A DNA stretch of 36,792 nucleotides, taken from assembly GCF_000485595.1 (NCBI RefSeq), contig NW_014578836.1, forward strand, positions 19,670-56,461. The letters run 5' to 3'. The stretch's first letter is position 1. Every line of letters begins with the position of its first letter. This document shows, piece by piece, positions 19,144 to 30,205 of the stretch. The notes beneath the pieces are model-generated. The model had not been told where the DNA came from and ran no database searches. It saw nothing but the letters and a program-made list of their open reading frames with translations. Made by a program: the position numbers and the translations under genes. Origin of the DNA: Priapulus caudatus. Lineage: Eukaryota; Priapulida; Priapulimorpha; Priapulimorphida; Priapulidae.

Positions 19144-19704
19144 ATTTAATCAGCAAAATATCTCCTTAAATCCTTTAACCTCAAGTAACACGTGCAAGAT
19201 AACGCAATATAATCACAGGTTTTTTTAATTACAGGTAAAACGTAGGATAACTCAATTCAATTATAGGTTAAATCTTAGGATAACACAGTTTAATAAGAAG
19301 TTAAGGTAAAAACGTTGGGTAACGCAGTTTAGTTACAGGTTAATACGTAAGATAATGAAGATTTATAGCAAGCGCTTTACCACAGGTTTATCACTCGTAC
19401 GACGTTGATTTTTGAAACGGTACAAGTTTTTGAAATCATTGCGGCTCCTGGCAGATTCCTCTATACAGACAGTTCTAGAAAAACTCCTTTTGCATACCAT
19501 TCTGGCATCTACCCTTCAAATAACGTTTCACGAGCAAACAATGCAGCGATTGTTTTGGAGATCTCAATGGTAAAAAACTCCAAATTTACATAGACATTTT
19601 GATTTGCTTATGAATGTAAAGTAATTCAGTTTCATCGCACGTGAGTAATAGCAAGTTCCAGACATTATGACTCGTACGGTGTGGGGTTTTGACATCATTG
19701 TGGA
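19144..19704 (-). other. 3' flank of CYP gene 2
   Basis: Reverse-complement match to 7546-7874 for 19144-19440, with the degenerate 45-50 bp tandem units. From 19440 to about 19660 there is sequence without match in gene 1, possibly a small insertion. No gene seen. Confidence 0.6.
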
Positions 19705-19886
19705 TTACTGTCGCGCGACGCAATGTAACAGATACGGATTTGCCATCCACAAGATGCCCAAGTTTCCATCCATAGACGGATCGGTAACGCCATCTGGTAG
19801 TCCGATGTTGAAGTTCTGCAGAATGCTTGTGAAGAATATGAACAGCTCCACTTTTGCGAGAGCCTCTCCTAGACACACGCGATGAC
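19705..19886 (-). CDS. CYP gene 2 exon 8 (haem ligand)
   Basis: 182 bp, the same length as gene 1 exon 8. The acceptor reads TGCCGACAG| and the exon starts [15 protein letters not shown], with the haem-ligand cysteine. It ends [14 protein letters not shown] and TAA. Confidence 0.92.
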
Positions 19887-22800
19887 CTGTCGGCAAATAA
19901 CAGACACCATCACCAGAGAGGCTCACAAAAGCTTGGCTAGTAGAGAGAGGGGGTAGTCTTGGCCTGACAATAAATTCTAAGGTTTAGGGTTCGAGTCCCC
20001 GTGCGTAGGAAATTCCCGTTATACTGTGATTTCAAGATGCATTCATGATATTATTTTGAGGAAATTTTCCAGGAAGTTTTCAGAAGCGATGATGATGATG
20101 ATAATAATGATAATAATAATAATAATAAGGATGCTGATGATGACGATGATGAGAATTATGATTATTTTCTTAAAATAAACAGGAAATATCGATAGAACAC
20201 TTTTGTTGAGAAGTTTAGGGAGATCGGAGCAAAGAAGAGGAGTGGGGGAGTAGACTGCCGTGCCGTGATATGGGAAACACACCCTGGTCATGTAAAAACA
20301 TGTACGACGGTGTATTAAACACCAATTTAATTCCAATTATGTAAAAAAATCAAAATCTAAAGTTGGTGGATTTCACGGCATCGCCCAATCAGCACCCCTC
20401 GAAAACAATAACCTAGCAGGGACCCCCAACCACGATCACCGCTGCAGTCTTTTAACGGGTGACGTCACTGTATTCTCCTTGCCCTGGTGTCGCCATCTTG
20501 CGGCCGTGCAAGTAATCTCACCAATGGAGAACGGGATCAGCGCTTCGTTTTGCACAAAGTCTCCACGCTCGTCCAGGTAGCGCTCAAGGCGGAACTTCTC
20601 CGGTTCGGGAAAGTGTTTCGGGTCGTTCAGGATGGCCGTGAGGTTAGCAAGGATCGCCGTACCGGCGGGGATGACGTAGCCTCCTAGCTCTAACTCGGTG
20701 GTCGTTCTGTGTGGCACGCTCAGAGGCACAATGTCCGCTAGAAACAAGAAAGAAATTCGCGGATGGCGTTCTCTCACAGTATCTAGACGTTTAGTAGTGT
20801 CGCTCGCCTAGTTATGCTGTGCTAAAAAAACTTGCCAAGTATTAACAAAAAATATTTCTGTCACACCTAATCAGGCCTGCTGTCTATGAATGCCACCTAC
20901 TGACTGACTGCCTGAATGCTAGCTTTCTGTCTCACCTACTCTCTGCACCTCGGCTATTGTCGCCCGCGTGTACGGCATGTTGTCTTGGTCCGCCATGCAG
21001 GGTAGCCTCCCTCGTCCGATGACGTCATCGATCTCGACCTGCACTCTCCGCAGGACGTGAGGGTATTTGAGCATAAAAAGCAGACCCCAGCGTAGCGTCG
21101 TCATGACGGTGTGAGATCCGCCGAGAAACAGATCACGCACAGACATGAGCAGCTGAAAAGCTGAGAGATGACGCCGTCATACGTAAGTGTTTGTCTGTCG
21201 ACTCCCTCGCGTATTATATAATTCAAGTAACTTCATTCATTCTTGTCATATGCGCGTCAAGTGCTTGCGTGCGTGCGTTCGCGCGCGTGTGTGTTTGTGC
21301 TTGTGTGCGTGTATATGGGGGCGTGCATTTGTGCGTGCGTGCAAACGTGCTTTTCTATAGGATGTGTTTGTGTGTGTTTGCGTGTGTGTGTGTGTGTGTG
21401 TGTGCGTGTGCGCGCGTGTGTGTGTTTGTGAGTGTGGGTATGTGCGTGCGGGTTCGTGCAGCGCTTGACTCACTAGTGAATGCCGAATCCGTGGCCGCCC
21501 ACTTCCGCTGCGCTAGCAGGTATGCGTCTAAGTAGTCTCTCACGTCTCCCTCTTTCTCCGTCGCCTGCTCTTCGTGCTCTGCTATGTTACTTTCCAGCTT
21601 CTTGTCCAACTCTGCGTACCCCGCGTCCATCTTTTTCAGCATGCGGCTGAAGACGGGCAGGTGTCGCAGCACAGGGAAGAAGTTAAGCATGCCCTGTGTA
21701 TGCAAAACATACCGCGTATCAACGTCTGCGCGCAGGCAAAGGACATTTTTTCCGGGATTCTTTCGTTTTTTAGATGCGGTTTAATGGTGCCTTTTCCTGA
21801 CAACGGGTATTCGTTGGAATAACGCAAAGCTTCTTTTCATATAAATTTCCGGCAATTTTCGATGAATTAAATGACCCCATTTTTACAACCGCGAGGTCTT
21901 AGTCGATTATAACTTGACAAACGGCAAAATATCCTAATTAAAAAATTAAATCGATAATTATTGACGTTATTAGCGATTGTTATTGATATTGACCCGACCT
22001 GTATGTTACCGACGGTACGTACCTGAATGTTACCGACAATACGTACCTGTATGTTACCGACGGTACGTACCTGTATGTTACCGACGGTACGTAGCCTGTA
22101 TATTACGACGGTACGTACCTGTATGTTACCGACTGATAGCGTATCTGTATTTACCGAGGTACGTTAGCCTGTTATGTTACTTAGACGGTACGTACTTGTA
22201 TGTTGTTACCGACGCACTACTGTAATGTTATCGACGGCACGTACATGTATTGGTTACAGCACGGTTACGTAAACCTGTATGTTGCCGTCGTGTGGACATG
22301 TATGTTACGACGGTACGCAGCTGTATGTTACCGGACGGTACGTAACCTGTAATGCTACCGACGCATCGTAACTGTGTGTTAGCCAGACGTACGCTACCGT
22401 GTTAAAACAGACGTGCATACCTGTTTGTTACCGTACGTACGTACCTGTATGTTACCGACGGTACGTACCTGTATGTTACCGACGGAACGTACCTGTATGT
22501 CACCGAAGGTACGTACCTGTAAGTTACCGACGGAACGTACTTGTAATGTTTAGCGACCGGTACGTACCTGTATGTTACCGACGGTACAAACCTGTGCGTC
22601 ACAGACGATACGTACCTGCATATTAGCGAAGGTACTTACCTGTACGTGTGGTATTGTGGAAGATGGCGTTGATATCGTCGGGTAAATCTGAGAAAAGGCG
22701 CGGTCGGCGTAGTCATACCGAGCACCGAATATGATGGAGACAATCACGTCACACCACAGCTGCTGAGAAGAGCCTGCCGGTGCCGTGTATATGTATTATA

Positions 22801-24296
22801 AATGTCTGTACACACAGACATCCCCCACACACACACACCCATGCACCCACACCCACGCACGCACACACAACCCAGCACACACCCATGCACGCACACACAG
22901 ACAGACACACGCACGACACATACACACACACACTCACACACATACACACACGTAACATGCACACACGCACACATACCGACACACGTGGATCAAGTGATTG
23001 CAAAATAATGAGTGTATGGTAGAGAGAATAATAAGGGAGCGTCAGTGAAGTAAGAACAAAGACAGTGTGGTGTGAGAGAGAGTTAGAGAGTGATATATAT
23101 ATATATATATCAAGAGCTAATAATACCTCTTTGCTATTATTAGCTCTTGATATCAAGAGCTAATAATTATTAGCTCTTGGTATTAATTAGCTTTGATACA
23201 TATATATACATAAATATATACATATATATATATATGTAATATAAGTGGGGATAGATAGTTAGAAAAAGGCTCAAGAGCGAGACATCTTGTGCATAAAATA
23301 TTGTCTGGTTATTTCTTTCTACCTGTGGATCGAGCGGCTCCCCGTTGGTGTCCCTTAGATGTGCGAGACAGGCGGACGCCTCTCCTGGATCTTCTTCTCT
23401 ATGCTGACCTTCCCATGCCGAACTCACGCAACTTGGTGAGCGCAAACTTCTATGCTCCCTCCATAGCTTTCCTCGCTAAATGACATGGAAGTCCCTGCCC
23501 AAGCCAGAAAGGATATAGAATCTATGTACATCCGGCAGCTGCATACATTGCAAGGATGATCAAATTTGAAAATCAAAAATTCCGGAAAAAACTATCGACG
23601 TTCCTATTTTTACTGCGGTACACAAGAATACTAGAATCACCGCAAAAATACGCAAATTAATTGTTATGCTAATGCAATTATCGTTTAAAAGTTATTATTA
23701 ATATAAATTAATTGTTGATAATATAATAAGCAAGGACAAATAATCCCTTTATGTCTCAGGTGCTCTCTCATGCGCTCCTTGGATTTCTGTGCAACTAATA
23801 ATATAATATTTTCTAGCTGATAAGTATATTATTATTATTATATTATTATTAATATATTACACTTATTATTATTAATAATTTATTAATTCATTTTCACTGG
23901 GTGGTTGGAAACACGTTAAAGCAATATCATATGTAACGCTGAATAATAGAAATTTAAAACCCCTGGTATAATTGTAATTTATTTCAATATCTATAGCTAT
24001 ATCTATATATATATATATATATATATATCTATATATATATATAATATATATATATCTATATATATATTTATAATATATATATCTATATATATATATATAT
24101 ATATGTGTGTATGTGTGTGTATGTGCGTGCGTGCGTTCGTGTGTGTGTGGTGTGGTTGTGAGTGGTGTGTGTGCGTGTGTGTGTGTGTGTGTAGTGTGTG
24201 TGTGTGTGTGTGTGTGGGTGTGTGTGTGTGTGTGTGTGTGTGTGTTGTGTGTGTGTATGTGTGTGTGTGCTGTGTTGTGTGTGTGTGGTGTGGTGT

Positions 24297-24347
<51 letters not shown>

Positions 24348-26556
24348 CCCCGCCACCCGCAATGCATTGCAAGAATGATACAAATTTCAATATTCTGAAT
24401 CCCGGAAATATTATTCCCTACATAAGGTCAAACATGCAAATGTAATGGTCACTCGAGGAAAAACGACTCGTTGTCAGATGTAATTGTATGTGCGATGGTG
24501 TTATTATGGCATGTTGACGCGTTCTATGGAGGTGGCCGCTAACACATGCCTGTCCGTATAATATATATATATATATAATATATATATTAATCAATTCTAA
24601 AATAAATAGCGAGCGTAGAAAGATCTTACGACAGCAAATGTATTAAGTATGCTGTGATGTTCCCTTGTCTGATTTTTTAAAGTAGGCAAAGTATTATATA
24701 TATATAATATATATATATAAATATATATTNNNNNNNNNNNNNNNNNNNNNNNNNCATCGTGCATAACCTGCTTATGTTACCGTAGTACGTACCTGTATGT
24801 TACGGACGGTGTGTACCCTGTATGTTAGCGATCGGAACGTACCTGTATGCTCACGAAGGTACTACCTGTAAGTTACCGACCGGAACGCTTACTTGTATGT
24901 TAGCGACCGGTAGCCGTACCTGTATGTTACCGACGTCATACACAACCTGTGCGTTCACCAGAACGATACGTACCTGGCATATCTAGCGAAGGGTACTTAC
25001 ACTGTACGTGTCTGGTATTGTGGAAGATGGCGTTGATATCGTCGCGGTAAATCTGAGAAAAGGCGGGGTCGGCGTAGTCATACCGAGCACCGAATATGAT
25101 GGAGACAATCACGTCAACACCACAGCTGCCTGAGAAGAGCCTGCCGGTGCCGTGTATATGTATTATAAATGTCTGTACACACAGACATCCCCCACACACA
25201 CACACCCATGCACCCACACCCACGCACGCACACACAACCACGCACACACCCATGCACGCACACACAGACAGACTACAACGCCACACACATACACACACTA
25301 CACACACATACACACACGTACATGCACACACGCACACATACCGACACACGTGGATCAAGTGATTGCAAAATAATGAGTGTATGGTAGAGACAATAATAAG
25401 GGAGCGTCAGTGAAGTAAGAACAAGACAGTGTGGTGTGAGAGAGAGTTAGAGATGGATATATATATATAATATATCAAGAGCTATAAAACCTCTTGCTAT
25501 TACTTAGCTCTTGATATCAAGAGCTAATAATTATTAGCTCTTGTTGTATTATTAGCTCTTGATACATATATATACATAAATATATACATATATATATATA
25601 TGTATATATAAGTGGGGATAGATAGTTAGAAAAAGGCTCAAGAGCGAGACATCTTGTGCATAAAATATTTCTGGTTATTCTCTTCTACCTGTGGATCGAG
25701 CGGCTCCCCGTTGGTGTCCCTTAGATGTGCGAGACAGGCGGACGCCTCCTCCTGATCTTCTTTCTCTATGCTGACCTTCCCATGCCGAACTCACGCAACT
25801 TGGTGAGCGCAAACTTCTATGCTCCCTCCATAGCTTTCCCTCGCTAAATGCACAGTCCCTGCATCAAGCCAGAAAGGATATAGAATCTATGTACATCCGG
25901 CAGCTGCATACATTGCAAGGATGATAAATTTGAAAATCAAAATCCCGGAAAAACAATCCACGTTCCTATTTTTACTGCGGTACACAAGAATCTAGAATCA
26001 CCGCAAAAATACGCAAAATAATTGTTATGCTAATGCAATTATCTTTTAAAGTTATTATTATATTAAATTAATTGTTGATAATATAATAACGAAGGACAAA
26101 TAATCCCTTTATGTCTCAGTGTGCTCTCATGCGCTCCTTGGATTTCTGTGCACTAATAATATAATATTTTCTACCGCATAAAGTATATTATTATTATATT
26201 ATTATTATTATTAATATATTACACTTATTATTATTAATAATTTATTAATTCATTTTCACTGGGTGGTTGGAAACACGTTAAGAGCATATCAGATGTAACG
26301 TTGAATAATGGAAATTTAAAACCCCTGCGTATTGTAATCTATATCAATATCTATAGCTATATCTATATATTATTTATATATATATATCTATATTATATAT
26401 ATATATATATATATTTGTATATGTATATATATATATATATTTATTTATTTATATATACATGTGTGTGTATGCATTCGTGTGTGCGTGCGTGCGTTTGTGT
26501 CGTGTGTGTGTGGTGTGGTGTGTCGAGTGTGTGTGTGTGCGTGTGTTTGTGTGTCG

Positions 26557-26627
<71 letters not shown>

Positions 26628-26661
26628 TGTGTGCGTCTGTGTGTGTGTGTGCGTGTGGTGT

Positions 26662-26707
<46 letters not shown>

Positions 26708-26923
26708 TGTTACCCCCGCCACCCGCAATGCATTGCAAGAATGATACCATTAACAATTCTGAATCCCGGAAATATTATTCCCTACATAAGGTCAAACATG
26801 CAAATGTAATGGTCACTCGAGGAAAAACGACTCGTTGTCAGATGTAATTGTATGTGCGATGGGTGATTTAATGGATGTTGACGCGTTCTATGGAGGTGGC
26901 CGCTAACACATGCCTGTCCGTAG

Positions 26924-26957
<34 letters not shown>

Positions 26958-27059
26958 CAATTCTAAAAAAATAGCGACGGTAGAAAGATCTTACGACAGC
27001 AAAATGTATTAAGTATGCTGATGTTCCCTTGTCTGATTTTTTAAAGTAGCAGTATATAG

Positions 27060-27092
<33 letters not shown>

Positions 27093-28300
27093 ATATAAGT
27101 ATATATACCACCATAATACGCACACTAGTTTATAGACTATAAAAGAATCCATTTCTGGAGTTCGACAGTCCCCAGCTATTTTCAAATTATGGCAGCAATG
27201 GTTGTTTGAGAATGATAGCTAGTTAGTATGAATTTGCTACATATGAGCTTAACATTAACATGACACGGTAAGTTACACGCAACGCACCATATCATCGACA
27301 CCACGATCGGTCTGCTAATAGCGGATGCCAGTACATAGGAATTCGGTCGCGCCGACGATCATGCTACGCCACGCTGGTAGAGAAAGTGCCTACCCTCGCG
27401 CTATAGCTCCCATAGGTTGAGTTAACAAAAGGTAAAACTGAAACATTTTTGTATTATGTATATATTAATTATATATATATATATATATGATATAGAAGGC
27501 AGAAAAAAAAAGAGTAGAGTATGGGAGCAAGATGTAATGGATGATAGATGGATAGATTGGATCGAACGACAGGATATGCGTAGATGAATCGGTTTGGGTA
27601 GATCGGAAGACGATAGATGGATAGATGGTAGATGGAATGGAATTAAGATGGATAGATGATATAGTATGGATAGATGATTAGATGCGCTGTAGATAAGTTA
27701 GATAGATATATCGATATACGCACTAGATAGGTAAATAGATAGATAATAGATAGATAGATAGATCAGAGAGACTATAGGATAGATCGATGATCCTCGACAT
27801 CAATTCGCATCCCGCATTAGATACAATAGATAGATAGATAGATAGAATAGATAGATAGATAGAATAGGTAGAGTAGCGAGATAGAATAGATTCGATAGAT
27901 AGATATGCATTAGATAGCATCGAATCGATAATAGTCATAGATACGAATAGATCAGATCATAGATAGATAGAATTACGATAGAATAGTAGATAGAATAGAT
28001 AGATAGATAGATAGACAAGATTGTACAAAGTTAACTCGGCTGACACTGAGATCCATGTAGAGAGCATGAATAGCGGTCCAGTACTGCTCAACTCAACTGC
28101 TTGCAGAAAACGTCCCCCATGATTGAACCAGGCCAGCGAGAACGAAGGAGCACGACGAACGGGCCAGACGCGGGGAATCCGGCGGCGCTCCACAGCCCGT
28201 GGGCTTCACGTAGGTACGACACACGAGAGCCGTGACGACGACAACACGACTCGCTGACGCATGTGGCCAAGAAACTTGCAGCAGCTGCCGCGAAGCCGCT
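19705..28300 (-). CDS. CYP2-like cytochrome P450 gene 2 (mirror of gene 1, exon 2 missing)
   Basis: Same enzyme type as gene 1, in the opposite direction. Exons (minus strand): 8 at 19705-19886, 7 at 20522-20737, 6 at 20936-21160, 5 at 21474-21693, 4 at 22640-22773 with a second copy at 25002-25140, 3 at 23323-23494 with a second copy at 25689-25858, and a candidate exon 1 at 28047-28300. Exons 5-8 are open with good splice sites. Motifs: helix I GGSHT, helix K EVQR, PERF-like LERY, and haem loop [11 protein letters not shown]. Exons 3 and 4 contain indels in both copies, and no exon 2 is seen between 25859 and 28046. The doubled exons flank the N gap and may be one set counted twice. It could be a functional gene hurt by assembly, or a pseudogene. 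Confidence 0.82.
19887..20521 (-). other. CYP gene 2 intron 7
   Basis: Contains a GAT/AAT trinucleotide repeat (20088-20160). A TTCGAGTCC word at 19990 lies in intron sequence shared with gene 1. No other gene seen. Confidence 0.6.
20522..20737 (-). CDS. CYP gene 2 exon 7
   Basis: 216 bp, open, phase 1 at both ends, donor |GTGAGATT and acceptor TTTCTAG|. Encodes [19 protein letters not shown] and [17 protein letters not shown], ending IPFSIG. Confidence 0.92.
20936..21160 (-). CDS. CYP gene 2 exon 6
   Basis: 225 bp, open, phase 1 at both ends. It starts with the helix I lead [17 protein letters not shown] and ends with helix K EVQRV. His replaces the usual acidic residue in helix I, as in gene 1. 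Confidence 0.92.
21270..21450. repeat. (GT)n microsatellite in gene 2 intron 5
   Basis: GT/GC-rich tract, mirror of the CA arrays in gene 1 intron 5. Confidence 0.9.
21474..21693 (-). CDS. CYP gene 2 exon 5
   Basis: 220 bp, open, from acceptor CATACACAG| to donor CACTA|GTGAGT. Encodes [19 protein letters not shown] and a charged helix ending [15 protein letters not shown], the CYP2 helix F-G-H region. This is the intact version of the exon that is broken in gene 1. Confidence 0.9.
21694..21999 (-). other. CYP gene 2 intron 4, unique part
   Basis: No gene seen. The minus-strand words CGCGGTATG and the start near the acceptor match 4845-4872 in gene 1. Confidence 0.55.
22000..22639 (-). repeat. 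24-bp splice-donor-like minisatellite, gene 2 copy a
   Basis: Same unit as 3841-4620 on the other strand. It begins right at the exon 4 donor (CACGTACAG|GTAAGTACC at 22640/22639), and later units read CAGGTACGT. Confidence 0.85.
22640..22773 (-). CDS. CYP gene 2 exon 4, copy a (one-base deletion)
   Basis: Acceptor GGCACCGGCAG|, with [16 protein letters not shown] in the middle. It is 134 bp; gene 1 and the expected phase need 135, so one base is missing near the 3' part. Confidence 0.75.
22800..22990. repeat. (CA)n microsatellite, copy a
   Basis: CA/CCCA-rich tract. Its duplicate is 25180-25345. Confidence 0.9.
23094..23205. repeat. Alternating hairpin units, copy a
   Basis: ATCAAGAGCTAATAAT alternates with its reverse complement ATTATTAGCTCTTGAT several times, behind an (AT)n tract. 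The duplicate is about 25470-25570. It can fold into stacked hairpins. Confidence 0.85.
23323..23494 (-). pseudogene. CYP gene 2 exon 3, copy a (frameshifts)
   Basis: The minus strand reads [13 protein letters not shown] and [11 protein letters not shown], and ends ATCCACAG|GTAGAA. Upstream the frame is broken: the C-helix tryptophan block and the KFAL block are in different frames, and another base is missing after FGMG. Both breaks also occur in copy b. Confidence 0.75.
23495..24100. other. Gene 2 intron 2, copy a
   Basis: AT-rich, with TATTAT/TAATAA and (AT)n tracts. No gene seen. It matches 25859-26455. Confidence 0.6.
24100..24345. repeat. (GT)n microsatellite, copy a
   Basis: Long GT array followed by TTACCCCCGCCACCCGCAATG; the duplicate is 26455-26713. 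Confidence 0.95.
24730..24754. other. Assembly gap (25 N)
   Basis: A run of 25 N. The left side ends in an (AT)n tract and the right side starts inside the 24-bp minisatellite. The flanks are near-copies of each other (about 22400-24729 and 24755-27060). Confidence 0.99.
25002..25140 (-). CDS. CYP gene 2 exon 4, copy b (indels)
   Basis: Contains [18 protein letters not shown] and [10 protein letters not shown]. It is 139 bp, with extra bases that copy a lacks, and one base is inserted next to the donor (CAG|T|GTAAGT). Confidence 0.7.
25689..25858 (-). pseudogene. CYP gene 2 exon 3, copy b (frameshifts)
   Basis: Same exon as 23323-23494. Here GKLWREHR is readable in one frame and [13 protein letters not shown] in another. 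It shares two frame breaks with copy a and has private ones near the acceptor. Confidence 0.75.
26455..26713. repeat. (GT)n microsatellite, copy b
   Basis: GT/GTGC array with interruptions. Cys/Val frames across it are artefacts. Confidence 0.95.
27111..28046. other. Copy of left block: flank and GATA array
   Basis: 27290-27450 resembles 210-370. From 27540 to 28020 it is a degenerate GATA/GGATAGAT array like 590-1012, with an (AT)n tract at 27469. No CYP exon 2 was found on the minus strand. Confidence 0.6.
28047..28300 (-). pseudogene. CYP2-like exon 1 remnant (copy B)
   Basis: The minus strand gives a hydrophobic stretch ([16 protein letters not shown]) followed by APPDS, as in a CYP2 anchor plus hinge, then shifts frame. 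The donor is damaged (CTCAG|TGTCAG). It is in the right orientation and position to be the first exon of gene 2, but exon 2 is absent between them. Confidence 0.55.
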
Positions 28301-28970
28301 GCTACGATGCCGCCCATTGTCGCTACACGTCGTGACAGCGTAGTAACTACACTAGTCCGGGAATTCGCGCCCTGCTCACGGGATTTTACGAACACCGGCG
28401 CCACTCGAGATGGGCATGTGATGGCGAGGAGATGAATGAGAATAGCCGACTCGAATGAGTGCGGTAGGATACGGGCAGTGAGGTACTTAGCGTTTTGGAT
28501 AAAGCCAGGCGATAGCAGAGAGGTTAAGCCTTCCTTCAGGAAATCACCGGTAAAATCCAGTTATTAACATTCATCGTGATGAACGCTGTGGTGGTGTTTC
28601 GGCTTCCGCCCTCGCTTCCAAAACTGCATTTCGTTCACCTTTATCCTCCTGCTTACATCTCACTCCTAAATAAACTGCCATCAACGACTAAGCTCCTACT
28701 ATCTACTCTATATCAAGCGACAGCCGACGTTTACGGTAGGCACGTGCAATGCCCGCTGGCTCCTTTGGTGTGCGTCCGTCAGGAAATATACAAATTATGA
28801 GCCGCGAGTCATTTCTAGGACATCCTTTAGTAAGTCTAACATTAGCCAATTGTACGAAGTGTGTGGGGGTGATGACTTTACTACGGCCGTCACGTTCTTT
28901 TCACGCTTGAGTTTATTTCACCTGTAATGTCATACATCTATATCTTCCAAATGCAAAATGCACACTAGAT
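28301..28970. other. Non-coding, no gene seen
   Basis: Equivalent in position to 1291-1840 but much diverged. The 74-aa frame at 28576-28800 shows no motif and is not conserved in the other copies. Confidence 0.5.
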
Positions 28971-28974
28971 CTAT

Positions 28975-29198
<224 letters not shown>

Positions 29199-29308
29199 TT
29201 ATAATCATAATAAATTACAGTCATAGATGTTTGTATGTTTACATATATGTATAACATAATTATGCATGTTTGTATATATACACATACATATACAAATACG
29301 TGTTTCAG

Positions 29309-30205
29309 TTTACTGTTGTGGACTGGTTGGTCGTCAAGGATGTGGAGCTAGCGAGGGAGGCATTTCTCAACCAGGGCGAGCACACGTCGGCGCGACCATT
29401 CCACTATGTGCTGCGTCGCTACATGGCAGACGAACGAGGGGAGATGAACGGTGCGTGCGATATACGCTCATGTTCTAACATCACGTAATTACTCACGTCA
29501 TATCAAGTGCATATGAACGGAAACGCCAAGGGTGCGTCCGCTTCCAAAAACATTCATGTTTATAGACAGGAAACCAGACAGACAGGCGTAATATAAGGCG
29601 ACCGGCAGATAGCTAAAGCTGGTAATGCTCTATGTATTTCATAATAAATTCATAAATTAGTAATAGAACAAAATACAACTCATTCATAAGCAAACAAATA
29701 ATTTAATCTACAACAAAATTGTGTTGGCGTATTGGTTGCCCGAGCTAAACAGCTTAGAGGAAAAGCTCATTGCTTCTAAATCCTATTCAGGTGGTCAAGA
29801 ATTTAGGGCGTTCGTGTTTTATGAATTAGACATGTGTACATCAAACGTATTCATGACATCAGGAGTAAGATAATATCAAGAGCAGATAAAGAAGGTTCTG
29901 CTCTTTATCTGCTTCTTTATCTGCTCTTTATCTGCTCCTGATAATATAGAAAGAGTATGACACTCCAAAACACGAGAAATTCAACATTTGCTTGCTTAAT
30001 TTTACCGATGATATGTTACGTGCAACTCAATAAAAATTACATCTAAATTAGCGTTGGACATCCACCGCACACCCAAACTTTACTTTGTTTTCAGAACTTC
30101 GACATCAGGCTACCAGATGGCGATACCGATCCGTGTATGGATGAAACCTTTGGCTTCACCTGGATGGCAAATCCGTATCTGTTACATTTCGTCGCGCGAC
30201 CGTAA
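29309..30205 (+). pseudogene. CYP fragment gene 3: exon 2 joined to end of exon 8
   Basis: Exon 2 (29309-29450, acceptor TGTTTCAG|, donor ACG|GTGCGT) is open and encodes [20 protein letters not shown]. The following 420 bases match gene 1 intron 2 to about 2710. After 220 bases of other sequence comes 30095-30205, coding NFDIRLPDGDTDP to FVARP and a stop, the last 37 codons of exon 8. Exons 3-7 and the haem-ligand cysteine are missing, so no working P450 can result. The remnant starts right after TTTGTTTTCAG, which looks like a splice acceptor. Confidence 0.8.
29872..29945. repeat. Hairpin cluster near deletion junction
   Basis: ATATCAAGAGCAGATAAAG and its inverted forms CTTTATCTGCTC repeat several times. 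It resembles in design, but not in sequence, the units at 23094-23205. Confidence 0.75.

Larger units (their letters stand above)
24755..27110. repeat. Second copy of the exon 3-4 region (copy b)
   Basis: Follows copy a feature by feature: minisatellite, exon 4, CA array, hairpin units, exon 3, AT-rich intron, GT array, the GGTGGCCGCTAACACATG block and an (AT)n end. Differences are mainly one-base indels and repeat length. Confidence 0.85.

Noticed and set aside
19960-20010. tRNA-like B box (GGGTTCGAGTCCC) suggesting a tRNA or SINE
   Set aside because: No A box at the proper distance, and the surrounding sequence aligns with gene 1 intron 7 (7205-7290), where the box is not conserved.
24003-24390. 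His/Thr-rich and Cys/Val-rich frames across GT/CA tracts
   Set aside because: Low-complexity dinucleotide translations; same at 5125-5880, 21191-21535, 22744-23022 and 26301-26847.
28576-28800. 74-aa ORF as a small gene
   Set aside because: No homologous frame in the other copies of the block, no motif and no splice context.
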